From Streptomyces cadmiisoli (lineage in GTDB: Bacteria; Actinomycetota; Actinomycetes; Streptomycetales; Streptomycetaceae), in contig NZ_CP030073.1 in the NCBI RefSeq assembly GCF_003261055.1, positions 6,014,001-6,078,000 of the forward strand: a stretch of DNA of 64,000 bases, in the 5' to 3' direction. Below, piece after piece: positions 23,633 through 32,428 of the stretch; position 1 is the first letter of the stretch, and every line of letters starts with the position of its first letter. The notes under the pieces are model-generated. The model was given only the letters and a program-made list of their open reading frames with translations, searched no databases and was not told where the DNA came from. The position numbers were made by a program, and so were the translations under genes.

Positions 23633-24778
23633 TCACGCGCTGAACGAGTGCACCGTCGTCGACCGGTAGGTCTGCCCCGGCCGCAGCACCGTCGACGGGA
23701 ACGACGGGTGGTTCGGCGAGTCCGGGTAGTGCTGTGTCTCCAGGCAGAGGCCGTCGCCCTGCCGGTAGACGGTGCCGCCGCTGCCGACGAGCGAGCCGTC
23801 CAGGAAGTTGCCGGAGTAGAACTGGAGCCCCGGCTCGGTGGTGGCGATCCGCAGGGTGCGGCCCGAGGACGGGTCGCGCAGGGTGGCGATGTGCCCGGGG
23901 CGGGAGGTGATGCCCTTGTCGAGGACCCAGTTGTGGTCCAGGCCCTTGCCGTGGAGCAGTTGCGGGTGCGCCACGCGGATGTCCTCGCCGACGGTCTTGG
24001 CGCGGCGGAAGTCGAAGGGGGTGCCGGCCACCTTCGCCAGTTCGCCCGTGGGGATCAGCCCCGCGTCGACCGGTGTGTAGCGGGAGGCGGCGATGGACAG
24101 CTCGTGGTCGTACACGGTGCCGCTCGACTCGCCGGCCAGGTTCCAGTACACGTGGCTGGTGAGGTTCACGACGGTGGCCCGGTCGGTGGTGGCCTCGTAG
24201 TCGATCCGCCAGTCGCCGTCGCGGGTCAGGGTGTAGGTGACCTTCGTGCGGAGCGTGCCCGGGTAGCCCATCTCGCCGTCGACGCTGGTGTAGTACAGGT
24301 GCAGGCCGACGTCGGAGCCCTTGGTGAACGGCTCCACGTCCCACACCCGCTTGTCGAAGCCCTGCGCGCCGCCGTGCAGGGTGTTCTCGCCGTCGTTGAC
24401 GGACACCTGGTGGGTCCGGCCGTCCAGGGTGAAGCGGCCCTCGGCGATGCGGTTGCCGTACCGGCCGATCAGCGCGCCGAAGTACGGGCTGGAGGACACG
24501 TAGTCCTCGAGGGTGTCGAAGCCCAGCGAGACGTTGGTGTGCCGGCCGCGGCGGTCGGGGACCTCCAGGGACTGCACGATCCCGCCGTAGGAGAGGACCT
24601 TCAGGCGGGTGCCGCCGTTCTCCAGGGACCAGCGGTGGACCCTGGTGCCGTCGGCGAGCGTGCCGAACGGTGTCCGTACCGGCTTCCTGACCTCGGCGGC
24701 GTGCGCGGTGCCGAGGGTGGCGGCGGTGACTCCGGCTGCCGCGGCCCCGACGATGACCGTACGTCTGCTCATGTCCAT
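23633..24778 (-). CDS. Secreted aldose 1-epimerase (mutarotase)
   Basis: 381 residues from ATG 24778, with GGAG seven bases upstream; a TTG at 24793 in the same frame has none. SRRTVIVGAAAAGVTAATLG followed by TAHA is a Tat-type signal peptide with twin Arg. The mature enzyme has the galactose-mutarotase motifs RYGNRIAEGRF, NTLHGG (His), VNLTSHVYWNLAG (catalytic His region) and a C-terminal TTEPGLQFYSGN with the acidic base. It interconverts alpha and beta aldoses outside the cell. It is the last gene after the sugar ABC importer, 52 bp downstream, so it probably supplies the importer's preferred anomer. Confidence 0.9.
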   Translation of the reverse strand: MDMSRRTVIVGAAAAGVTAATLGTAHAAEVRKPVRTPFGTLADGTRVHRWSLENGGTRLKVLSYGGIVQSLEVPDRRGRHTNVSLGFDTLEDYVSSSPYFGALIGRYGNRIAEGRFTLDGRTHQVSVNDGENTLHGGAQGFDKRVWDVEPFTKGSDVGLHLYYTSVDGEMGYPGTLRTKVTYTLTRDGDWRIDYEATTDRATVVNLTSHVYWNLAGESSGTVYDHELSIAASRYTPVDAGLIPTGELAKVAGTPFDFRRAKTVGEDIRVAHPQLLHGKGLDHNWVLDKGITSRPGHIATLRDPSSGRTLRIATTEPGLQFYSGNFLDGSLVGSGGTVYRQGDGLCLETQHYPDSPNHPSFPSTVLRPGQTYRSTTVHSFSA

Positions 24779-24830
24779 GTGCGGCTCCTGCAAGGGAAGG
24801 GGCCCCGCCGAGCGGCGGGGCCCGGCGGGT

Positions 24831-26075
24831 CTACGAACCGACCTTGCGCTTGTTCCACACGTCGAACCCGACGGCCGCCAGCAGTACCAGGCCCTTGATG
24901 ACCTGCTGCCAGTCGGTGCCGATGCCGACGAGGTTCATACCGTTGTTCAGCACGCCCAGGACCAGACCGCCGATGATCGCGCCGAGCACGGTGCCGACAC
25001 CGCCGCTCATCGACGCGCCGCCGATGAACGAGGCCGCGATCGCCTCCAGCTCGAAGTTCAGGCCGGCCTTGGGCGAGGCCGCGTTGAAGCGGGCGGCGAA
25101 GACCAGACCCGCCAGGGCCGCGAGCATGCCCATGTTCAGGAAGACCAGGAAGGTGACCTTCTTGTCCTTCACGCCCGACAGCTTGGCCGCGGGCAGGTTG
25201 CCGCCGATCGCGTAGATGTGCCGGCCGATGATCGCGTTGCGCATCACGTAGCCGAAGCCGACGAGCAGCACACCGAGGATGAGCAGCACGATCGGGGCGC
25301 CCTTGTAGCTGGCCAGCAGCAGGGTGAGCGTGAGCACCGCGGCGGACAGCGCGATCAGCTTCAGCACGAACAGCTTGGTCGGCGGCACGTCCAGCGCGAA
25401 CTCCTGCTGGCGCCTGCGGTCGCGGAACTCCTGGAACACCACGAAGGCGATCAGCGCGAACCCGAGCAGCAGGGTGAGGTTGTGATAGTTCGTCTGTGGA
25501 CCGGTCTCGGGCAGGAAGCCGTTGGCGACCTTCTGCAGGCCCTCGGGGAACGGGCCGAGGGTCTGGCCCTCCAGGAAGATCTCGGTCAGCCCGCGGAAGA
25601 TCAGCATGCCCGCGAGGGTCACGATGAACGACGGTATGCCGCCGTAGGCGATGAAGAACCCCTGTGCCGCGCCCGCCAGCGCGCCCATGGCCAGGCACAG
25701 GATCACGGCGACCGGCCAGGGCAGGTCGTTGCGCACCATGAACACGGCGGCCATCGAGCCGATGAACGCGGTCAGCGACCCGACCGACAGATCGATGTGC
25801 CCGGCGATGATGACGAGCATCATGCCGATCGCCAGGATCAGGATGTAGCTGTTCTGCAGGACCAGGTTGGAGACGTTGCGCGGCAGCAGCAGGTCGCCGT
25901 CGGTCCACACCGCGAACAGCACCACGATCAGGCCGAGCGCGATCAGCATGCCGTACTGCCGCATGTTGCGGCGCATGCCGTCCAGCAGCAACTGGAGCAG
26001 GCCGTCGCCCGAGGTCGTGCCGCCCTTGCCGGGCGGCGCGGGGGCCGGCGTCCTGGCCGTCACATCCGTGCTCAT
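24831..26075 (-). CDS. Sugar ABC transporter permease (XylH/AraH type)
   Basis: 414 residues from ATG 26075, overlapping the ATPase stop (ATGA). Roughly ten to twelve hydrophobic helices. [22 protein letters not shown] (about 79-100) is the BPD_transp_2 signature for CUT2 monosaccharide importers, and [23 protein letters not shown] is the second. A central segment with RDRRRQQEF gives the longer XylH-like length. It forms the membrane pore for the ATPase and lipoprotein encoded upstream. Confidence 0.93.
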   Translation of the reverse strand: MSTDVTARTPAPAPPGKGGTTSGDGLLQLLLDGMRRNMRQYGMLIALGLIVVLFAVWTDGDLLLPRNVSNLVLQNSYILILAIGMMLVIIAGHIDLSVGSLTAFIGSMAAVFMVRNDLPWPVAVILCLAMGALAGAAQGFFIAYGGIPSFIVTLAGMLIFRGLTEIFLEGQTLGPFPEGLQKVANGFLPETGPQTNYHNLTLLLGFALIAFVVFQEFRDRRRQQEFALDVPPTKLFVLKLIALSAAVLTLTLLLASYKGAPIVLLILGVLLVGFGYVMRNAIIGRHIYAIGGNLPAAKLSGVKDKKVTFLVFLNMGMLAALAGLVFAARFNAASPKAGLNFELEAIAASFIGGASMSGGVGTVLGAIIGGLVLGVLNNGMNLVGIGTDWQQVIKGLVLLAAVGFDVWNKRKVGS

Positions 26076-27622
26076 CGGGTTACCTCTTTGTCCTTCGTCA
26101 TCTGACGCATCAGCGATTCCTGCGAGGCCTCGGCCCGCGAGAACTCACCGGTCAGCCGGCCCGCGGCCATCGTGTAGATGCGGTCGCACATGCCGAGCAG
26201 CTCCGGCAGCTCGGAGGAGATGAAGACGACCGCCTTGCCCTCGGCGGCCAGCCGGTCGATGACCGTGTAGATCTCGTACTTGGCACCGACGTCGATGCCG
26301 CGCGTCGGCTCGTCCAGGATCAGCACGTCCGGACCCGCGAAGATCCACTTGCTGAGGACGACCTTCTGCTGGTTGCCGCCGGACAGTTTGCCCACCGGCT
26401 CGAAGACGGTGGGCGCCTTGATGTTCATGGACTTGCGGTAGCCCTCGGCGACCTGCCGCTCCTCGTGCTCGTCGACCACACCGCGCTTGGCGACCTTCCC
26501 CAGGGCACTGAGGGAGATGTTGCGGTTGATGGTGTCGATGAGGTTGAGGCCGTAGTGCTTGCGGTCCTCGGTGACATAGGCGATGCCGTGCCGGACCGCC
26601 TCCGGGACGGTTCTGGTGCGGATCTCACGCCCGTCCTTGAGGACCGAACCGCCCGCGTGCCGGCCGTACGTCCGCCCGAACACGCTCATCGCGAGCTCGG
26701 TGCGGCCGGCGCCCATCAGGCCCGCGATGCCGACGATCTCGCCGCGCCGCACCGTGAGCGACACGTCGTCGACCACCTTGCGCTGCTGGTCGATCGGGTG
26801 GTGCACGGTCCAGTTGCGGATCTCCAGCGCGGGCGCGGCACCCTCCTCCGGCTCGTGCGGGGTCCGCTCCGGGAAGCGGTGCTCCAGGTCGCGGCCGACC
26901 ATCCCGCTGATGATCCGGTCCTCGGTGGTCTCGGGCGCCCGTACGTCGAGCGTCTCGATGGTGCGCCCGTCGCGCAGGATCGTCACCGAGTCGGCGACCC
27001 GGCGGATCTCGTTGAGCTTGTGGGAGATGATGATCGAGGTGATGCCCTGCTTCTTCAGCTCCAGGATGAGGTCCAGCAGCTTGCCGCTGTCCTCGTCGTT
27101 GAGCGCGGCGGTCGGCTCATCCAGGATGAGCAGCTTCACCTTCTTCGACAGGGCCTTCGCGATCTCGACGAGCTGCTGCTTGCCCACGCCGATGTCGGCG
27201 ACGCGGGTGTCCGGGTGGTCACCGAGCCCGACCCGCCGCAGCAGCTCGGTGGCGTGCCGCAGCGTCTCGGTCCAGCTGATGATCCCCCGGGTCGCGTGCT
27301 CGTTGCCGAGGAAGATGTTCTCCGCGATGGAGAGATACGGCACCAGGGCCAGTTCCTGATGGATGATGACGATGCCGTGGTGCTCGCTCGCCCGGATGTC
27401 CTTGAACCGGCAGGGCTCCCCCTCGAAGAGGATCTCGCCCTCGTAGGTGCCGTGCGGGTGGACGCCGGAGAGGACCTTCATCAGGGTCGACTTGCCGGCG
27501 CCGTTCTCCCCGCAGATGGCGTGGACCTCGCCCTGCCGGACGGTCAGTGTGACGTCCGACAGCGCTTTGACGCCGGGAAAGGTCTTGACGATCGAGCGCA
27601 TTTCCAGGACGGGTCCCGCCAT
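26072..27622 (-). CDS. Sugar ABC transporter ATP-binding protein, double ABC cassette (XylG type)
   Basis: 516 residues from ATG 27622, with GGAAGG upstream; a TTG five codons earlier is not needed. The first cassette has Walker [10 protein letters not shown] (38-46) and [11 protein letters not shown]. The second has [14 protein letters not shown] and [15 protein letters not shown]; its Walker A is degenerate (GLMGAGRTE), as usual for CUT2 family ATPases. It energises import of monosaccharides such as xylose, arabinose or galactose. Part of a three-gene importer operon. Confidence 0.94.
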   Translation of the reverse strand: MAGPVLEMRSIVKTFPGVKALSDVTLTVRQGEVHAICGENGAGKSTLMKVLSGVHPHGTYEGEILFEGEPCRFKDIRASEHHGIVIIHQELALVPYLSIAENIFLGNEHATRGIISWTETLRHATELLRRVGLGDHPDTRVADIGVGKQQLVEIAKALSKKVKLLILDEPTAALNDEDSGKLLDLILELKKQGITSIIISHKLNEIRRVADSVTILRDGRTIETLDVRAPETTEDRIISGMVGRDLEHRFPERTPHEPEEGAAPALEIRNWTVHHPIDQQRKVVDDVSLTVRRGEIVGIAGLMGAGRTELAMSVFGRTYGRHAGGSVLKDGREIRTRTVPEAVRHGIAYVTEDRKHYGLNLIDTINRNISLSALGKVAKRGVVDEHEERQVAEGYRKSMNIKAPTVFEPVGKLSGGNQQKVVLSKWIFAGPDVLILDEPTRGIDVGAKYEIYTVIDRLAAEGKAVVFISSELPELLGMCDRIYTMAAGRLTGEFSRAEASQESLMRQMTKDKEVTR

Positions 27623-27669
27623 GGTCGTGCCTTCCAATCCCTAGGGTTAGGCGGTCAGTTGGGATTCGG

Positions 27670-28782
27670 TCACTTCAGGTCGCTCTCCTTGAGGTAGCCG
27701 GAGTCGACCACGGTCTCCTGGTAGTTGGCCTTGTCGACGGCGACCGGCTCCAGCAGGTACGCGGGCACGACCTTCGAGCCGTTGTCGTAGGTCTTGTCGT
27801 CGTTGACCTCGGGCTTCTTGTCGTTCAGCAGGGCGTCGACCATGTTGGAGGCCACCTTGGCGAGTTCGCGGGTGTCCTTGTAGACGGTCATCGACTGCTC
27901 GTCGGCGATGATCGACTTCACCGAGGCGACCTCGGCGTCCTGTCCGGTGACCACCGGCAGCGGCTTGGCCTTGGAGCCGTAGTCGTCCGACTTCAGCGCC
28001 GACAGGATGCCGATCGAGATGCCGTCGTACGGCGAGAGGACCGCGTCGACCCGGTCGCTCTTGTAGGCCGAGGTCAGGATGTCGTCCATGCGCTTCTGCG
28101 CGGTGCCGCCGTCCCAGCGCAGGGTGGTGACCTGGTTCAGGTCGGTCTGGCCGGACTTGACGACCAGCTGCTTCTTGTCGATGTACGGCTGGAGGACGTT
28201 CATCGCGCCCTGGAAGAAGTAGCGCGTGTTGTTGTCGTCGTTGGAGCCGGCGAACAGCTCGACGTTGAACGGCCCCTTCTTGCTGCCGTCCTTCAGGCCG
28301 AGCTTCTCGACCATGTAGGTGCCCTGGAGCTCGCCGACCTTCTCGTTGTCGAACGACGCGTAGTAGTCGACGTTCTCGGTGCCCAGGATCAGGCGGTCGT
28401 AGGAGATCACCGGGATGTCGGCGTCCTTGGCCTGCTGGAGGACGTTGTTCATCGACTTGTTGTCGATGGCCGCGATGATCAGGGCGCTCACGCCCTGCGT
28501 GATCAGGTTCTCGATCTGCGAGACCTGCTGGTCGGGGTCGTCCTCGCCGTAGACCAGCTTGGTCTTGTAGCCCTTGGACTCCAGATCCTTGACGACGTTG
28601 TTGCCGTCGGCGATCCAGCGCTCGGAGGACTTGGTCGGCATCGCGATGCCGATGGTGGCGCCGTCGGCGCCGCCCTTGTCCTCCTCACTGCCGCCCTCGC
28701 TGTTCTGGCCGCAGGCGGACAGGGCGAGGGCGAGGGAGGTGGCTGCGGCTGCGGCGGCGAGTGCGGCTCGGCGATTGCGCAT
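27670..28782 (-). CDS. Sugar-binding lipoprotein of the CUT2 importer (XylF/ChvE type)
   Basis: 370 residues from ATG 28782, preceded by AAGGA at a good distance; an ATG two codons earlier is too close to it. A lipobox LSAC ends at Cys24, so the protein is a membrane-anchored receptor. The periplasmic-binding-protein I fold follows: [35 protein letters not shown], and [16 protein letters not shown] then VVTGQDAE, closely resembling ChvE/XylF xylose or arabinose/galactose receptors. It is the first gene of the importer operon. Confidence 0.93.
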   Translation of the reverse strand: MRNRRAALAAAAAATSLALALSACGQNSEGGSEEDKGGADGATIGIAMPTKSSERWIADGNNVVKDLESKGYKTKLVYGEDDPDQQVSQIENLITQGVSALIIAAIDNKSMNNVLQQAKDADIPVISYDRLILGTENVDYYASFDNEKVGELQGTYMVEKLGLKDGSKKGPFNVELFAGSNDDNNTRYFFQGAMNVLQPYIDKKQLVVKSGQTDLNQVTTLRWDGGTAQKRMDDILTSAYKSDRVDAVLSPYDGISIGILSALKSDDYGSKAKPLPVVTGQDAEVASVKSIIADEQSMTVYKDTRELAKVASNMVDALLNDKKPEVNDDKTYDNGSKVVPAYLLEPVAVDKANYQETVVDSGYLKESDLK

Positions 28783-28883
28783 GGTCATCTTCCTTGATGT
28801 CAGCACGGCTGGGTCAGGGTGTGCGGCGACGCTGGGAACGGCCCGGAGGGCCGCGTCGTGGATGTGGGATTCTGTTTGTCTGC

Positions 28884-28904
28884 GTCCTCTTCTGTGAAGA
28901 GGAC
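28884..28904. terminator. Perfect hairpin GTCCTCTT-N5-AAGAGGAC
   Basis: Eight-bp arms (28884-28891 and 28897-28904) with a CTGTG loop lie 11 bp after the stop of the U32-like gene and about 100 bp before the sugar-receptor start. It could terminate the upstream transcript, or be an operator or leader hairpin for the importer operon. No T-run follows on the minus strand. Confidence 0.4.
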
Positions 28905-28915
28905 AGCTCCAAGCT

Positions 28916-29884
28916 TTATGAACATGTGTCAAATCGCTGAAGACTGCCGGGCATCCGTGAGCCCAGCGGAGCCATCTCCGCGTCGGCTCCGTGCCGGGCG
29001 AGCAGGTCCAGGGCCAGCCGGCCGCGCCGCACCCGCTCCCTGGCGGTGGCCAGGGTGACGTCCCGCATGTGGTGGCCGTACGGGTAGATCCCGGGAGCCT
29101 TGGACAGGCCGAACTTCAGATAGAGCGGTGCGCCGCGCCGGATCAGCTCGGCGACCTCGTACATCCGCACATAGCCGCCGAGATCGTCGGGGGCCTCGAT
29201 GTACATGTCCATGGGGGCGCCGGACACCCGCCGGATCTCGGTGAGGTGATCCAACGTCAGATCGCTGGGCACATTGACCGAGTCGGCGCCCAGCCGCTCG
29301 TACACGGCGTACGACGCCGGGTTGACCGGACCGATCAGCGCCGACACCTTCAGGGTGGTGTCGGCCGGGATGATCCCGGCCTCGCGCGCCCGGTGCAGGG
29401 TCCACAGCACACCCTCGTCGGCGACGAGCAGGCACTTCACCCCCAGCTCCGTGGCCCGTACGGCGTCCTCGACGCACCCGGCGACCGCGTCGTGGCCGCG
29501 GGTCCGCGGGCCCGCGCCGCGCGAGTCCGTCCGGGTCGAGCCGCCGATGTCCCAGGTGCCGCGCGGGCCGGTGAACAGGCAGAGCTCGATGTCGCGTTCG
29601 GCGGTTGCCTCGACCATCTCGGTGATCTCGGCGTCGGTCAGCATCCACACCCCGCTGCCCTGGCTGATCCGGTGGATCGGCACATCGAGGAGCGAGGACT
29701 CCTTGAGGACCACCGCCAGCGCCTCGGGTCCCTCGCACGAGGGGATCTCGGTGCGCCAGCGGCCACCCCCGGGGAAGGTGTGCGGTGAGGCGTCGGAGGG
29801 GTCGAGGGCGGGCGCGCCCAGGCCGAGCGCGGTGAGCACCTGCTCACCGGGCCTGCGGGCTGCCCTGACGGAAGCGTCGGTCAC
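28916..29884 (-). CDS. TIM-barrel protein resembling U32-family peptidases
   Basis: 322 residues from GTG 29884, with AAGGA six bases before it; the frame extends to 29935, but that part lies in the operator repeats. Alternating strand/helix units are visible ([82 protein letters not shown]), and [20 protein letters not shown] follows. The pattern resembles U32/collagenase-like barrels, but no protease residue is assigned. The position downstream of the dehydrogenase and dehydratase genes suggests a step in sugar-acid metabolism, possibly aldolase-like. Confidence in the reaction is low. Confidence 0.65.
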   Translation of the reverse strand: MTDASVRAARRPGEQVLTALGLGAPALDPSDASPHTFPGGGRWRTEIPSCEGPEALAVVLKESSLLDVPIHRISQGSGVWMLTDAEITEMVEATAERDIELCLFTGPRGTWDIGGSTRTDSRGAGPRTRGHDAVAGCVEDAVRATELGVKCLLVADEGVLWTLHRAREAGIIPADTTLKVSALIGPVNPASYAVYERLGADSVNVPSDLTLDHLTEIRRVSGAPMDMYIEAPDDLGGYVRMYEVAELIRRGAPLYLKFGLSKAPGIYPYGHHMRDVTLATARERVRRGRLALDLLARHGADAEMAPLGSRMPGSLQRFDTCS

Positions 29885-29900
29885 AAGCTGTCCTTCATTG

Positions 29901-29935
29901 TTCGAGATATTCGAAATATTCGAGATATCGGACAA
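29901..29935. promoter_or_regulatory. Tandem TTCGARATA repeats, candidate operator
   Basis: Three consecutive 9-mers (TTCGAGATA at 29901, TTCGAAATA at 29910, TTCGAGATA at 29919) are followed by a partial TCGGACA. The middle one also forms a TATTCGAAATATTCGA dyad. The block ends 17 bp before the GTG of the U32-like gene, overlapping where a promoter or its leader should be. It is likely a cooperative site for a sugar-responsive repressor. Confidence 0.55.
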
Positions 29936-30013
29936 GGTTCGCCGCTGTGGACGGAAAGCGGCCCGGGTACGCCGGTACGGCGGCCGTCGGGTCGCCCCCG
30001 TACCGGCGTACGT

Positions 30014-31018
30014 CTAGGGCCGCAGCAGCACCTTGCCCACCTTCGGATCACCGGCGCCGACCAGCTCGATGGCCTGGGCGAACTCGGTGAGCGGCAGCTC
30101 GTGGGTGACCAGCGGCAGCGGGTCGAGCAGCCCCGCGCCGAACACCCGCACCGTGTGCGCCCAGGCGTCCGGCGGCGCCCCGAAGACGGTGTGCACCTCC
30201 AGTTGCCGCACCACCAGGTCCGTCGGGTCCAGACCGTCGGCGCCGGGCGCCGGGATCCCCGTCAGGACCAGCCGGCCGCCGCGCCGCAGCAGGGCGGCGG
30301 CGGTGCGGGCGGCGTCGGCGGAGCCGGCCGTCTCGATCACCACGTCGAAGTCGCCGGGGAGCTCCTCGTCCTTGGTGCGGAACTCCGTCGCGCCGAACTC
30401 GCGGGACAGGGCGGCACGGTCCGGTCGGGTGCCGACGACCAGCAGCTCGGCCGGTGAGGCCGCGTGCAGGAACTGCACCGCGAACATCCCGAGCGTGCCG
30501 GTGCCGACGACGGCCACCCGCTCGCCCGGCAGGGGCCGGCCCTTCAGCGCGGCGGCGGCGATACAGGCGGCCGGCTCCAGCAGGGCGGCGGCGGTGAGGT
30601 CCGCGTCGTCCGGCAGGGTGTGCAGCAGCCGCGCCGGGAGGGTGAGCGTGCCGGCCATGGCGCCCGGCTGGGTGAAGCCGGTCTCCTCGTAGCCGTGGGT
30701 GCACAGCGTGGTCTCGCCGGCGTGGCAGCGGTCGCACACCTGGCAGTTGCGGAAGCCCTCGCCGACCACCTTGCGGCCGACCAGGTCCCCGGGCACCCCG
30801 GCGCCCACCGCCGCCACCGTGCCCGACCACTCGTGGCCGGGGGTGAGGGGGTAGCGGACGTAGCCCTCGGGCCGGTTGCCCTGGTACACCTCGCGGTCGC
30901 TGCCGCAGATGCCGACCGCGTGCACCCGCACCAGCGCCTCGCCGGGACCGGGTGGGCGCGGTGTGTGCTCGACGAGCCGGTGCTCGCCGGGCGCCTCGAC
31001 GACGACGGCGGTGCTCAC
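30014..31018 (-). CDS. Zinc-dependent medium-chain alcohol/sugar dehydrogenase
   Basis: 334 residues from GTG 31018 (GTGA overlap with the dehydratase stop). Catalytic zinc ligands are Cys38 (GICGSDREVY), His62 and Glu63 (GHEW). The structural zinc site is Cys92, Cys95, Cys98 and Cys106. The NAD(P) site is VAVVGTGTLGMFAVQFLHA. The family includes sorbitol, L-threonine, galactitol and sugar 1-dehydrogenases. It is in one operon with an enolase-superfamily dehydratase, so oxidation of an aldose or sugar alcohol is inferred. Confidence 0.9.
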   Translation of the reverse strand: MSTAVVVEAPGEHRLVEHTPRPPGPGEALVRVHAVGICGSDREVYQGNRPEGYVRYPLTPGHEWSGTVAAVGAGVPGDLVGRKVVGEGFRNCQVCDRCHAGETTLCTHGYEETGFTQPGAMAGTLTLPARLLHTLPDDADLTAAALLEPAACIAAAALKGRPLPGERVAVVGTGTLGMFAVQFLHAASPAELLVVGTRPDRAALSREFGATEFRTKDEELPGDFDVVIETAGSADAARTAAALLRRGGRLVLTGIPAPGADGLDPTDLVVRQLEVHTVFGAPPDAWAHTVRVFGAGLLDPLPLVTHELPLTEFAQAIELVGAGDPKVGKVLLRP

Positions 31019-32172
31019 CGGGACTCCTTCGGCCTGCGCTGCTCCCAGCCCTCGGCCCACAGGTCGAACCGGGCCTGCTGCTGCGGGAACTCGGCCGCCG
31101 CGTCGGTGTCCAGCTCGACGCCGAGGCCGGGGGCGTCGGAGAGGTAAAAGTAGCCGTCGACGACCTCGGGGGCGCCCTTGACCACCTTCTTGATCTCCGC
31201 GTCGGCGAAGTCGTTGAAGTGCTCCAGGATCTTGAAGTTCGGCGTGGTGAAACCGACCTGGAGCGAGGCGGCGGTGAGCACCGACCCGCCGACGTTGTGC
31301 GGCGCGACGAGCATGTAGTGGGTCTCCGCCGTGGCGGCCAGCTTCCGGGTCTCCCAGATGCCGCCGATGTGCCCGACGTCCGGCTGGATGATGTCGACGG
31401 CCTGGCTCTCGAACAGCTCGCGGAACTCGATCCGGTCGTGGATGCGCTCACCGGTCGCGACCGGCATGTCCACCTTGGCGGCGACCTTCTCCAGGGCCTT
31501 CAGGTTCTCCGGCGGAACCGGCTCCTCCAGCCACGCGGGCTTGAAGGGCGCCAGTTCGTGGGCGAGCCGTACGGCGGTGGCGGGGGAGAAGCGGCCGTGC
31601 ATCTCCAGCATCAGCTCCGTCTCCGGGCCGATGGCGTCGCGCACGGCCTCGATGAGGGAGACGGCGTACAGGCTCTGCTCGTGGTCGAGTTCGAAGTGGC
31701 CGGTGCCGAAGGGGTCGATCTTCAGGGCCTTGTAGCCGCGGGCCATGACCTCCTGGGCGGCCTTGTGGTAGGCCTCCGGGGTCCGCTCCGTGGTGTACCA
31801 GCCGTTGGCGTACGCCTTGACCCGGTCGGTCACCTTGCCGCCGAGCAGCTGCCAGACGGGCACGCCGAGCGCCTTGCCCTTGATGTCCCAGCAGGCCATC
31901 TCGACCAGGGCGATACCGGACATCACGATCTCCCCGGCGCGTCCGTAGTCGCCGTACTTCATACGCCGGACCAGGGCTTCCGTGTCGAACGGGTCGGCGC
32001 CGAGAATATGGTTGGCCTGGGCTTCCTTCAGGTAACCGACGAGGGCGTCGGTGTGGCCCAGCATCCGCGTCTCGCCGACACCGGTCACTCCCTCGTCGGT
32101 GTGCACCTGGACGTAGGTCAGGTTGCGCCACGGCGTCCCGACCACGTGTGTGCTGATTCCGGTGATGCGCAC
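31015..32172 (-). CDS. Enolase-superfamily sugar-acid dehydratase (galactonate-dehydratase-like)
   Basis: 385 residues from GTG 32172. The MR/MLE fold is clear. A KALKIDPFG segment (148-156) starts the barrel. Metal and catalytic positions appear to be Glu190 with His192 in LMLEMHGRF, Glu216 or Glu217 in WLEEP, Glu242 in TGERIH, and Asp265 with His292 in APHNVGG. The xHGR pattern and His292 are those of D-galactonate dehydratase and relatives, which dehydrate sugar acids to 2-keto-3-deoxy acids. The exact aldonate is uncertain. First gene of a unit continuing with the zinc dehydrogenase. Confidence 0.88.
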   Translation of the reverse strand: MRITGISTHVVGTPWRNLTYVQVHTDEGVTGVGETRMLGHTDALVGYLKEAQANHILGADPFDTEALVRRMKYGDYGRAGEIVMSGIALVEMACWDIKGKALGVPVWQLLGGKVTDRVKAYANGWYTTERTPEAYHKAAQEVMARGYKALKIDPFGTGHFELDHEQSLYAVSLIEAVRDAIGPETELMLEMHGRFSPATAVRLAHELAPFKPAWLEEPVPPENLKALEKVAAKVDMPVATGERIHDRIEFRELFESQAVDIIQPDVGHIGGIWETRKLAATAETHYMLVAPHNVGGSVLTAASLQVGFTTPNFKILEHFNDFADAEIKKVVKGAPEVVDGYFYLSDAPGLGVELDTDAAAEFPQQQARFDLWAEGWEQRRPKESR

Positions 32173-32202
32173 GGCAGTTGCCCCTTGTGAACGTCGGCTC
32201 TG

Positions 32203-32232
32203 TTCGAAATTTCGTCACACGTTCGAAATGTT
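32203..32232. promoter_or_regulatory. Paired TTCGAAAT sites upstream of the dehydratase gene
   Basis: TTCGAAATTTCG (32203-32214) and GTTCGAAATGTT (32221-32232) place the same 8-mer TTCGAAAT 19 bp apart, about two helical turns, 30-60 bp before the GTG. The 8-mer resembles the repeats at 29901-29935, so one regulator probably controls both units. Confidence 0.5.
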
Positions 32233-32428
32233 GGCGTGACAGTAAGGAGGGGGCGGTCGGGGTGTCAATGGGGGGAGCGCATAACGGTTTCGGCACGTTC
32301 GGACGCCGGTTTCGAGCAGAAGGGGTGAGTTGCCCTCAACTCACCACGCCGGAACGGGTCGTTCCCCACAGAACATTCACAGCGGCGACTAGGAACGTTA
32401 CCGGTTCAAAACTTAACCTTCCCGCGTC

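Noticed and set aside
27636..27666. AATCCC...GGGATT inverted repeat between sugar receptor and ATPase genes
   Set aside because: Only six bp with a 19-bp loop. A processing hairpin after a binding-protein gene would be expected, but this is too weak to annotate.
29885..29935. Start of the U32-like gene at 29935
   Set aside because: The extra codons lie exactly in the TTCGARATA operator repeats; GTG 29884 with AAGGA upstream is better.
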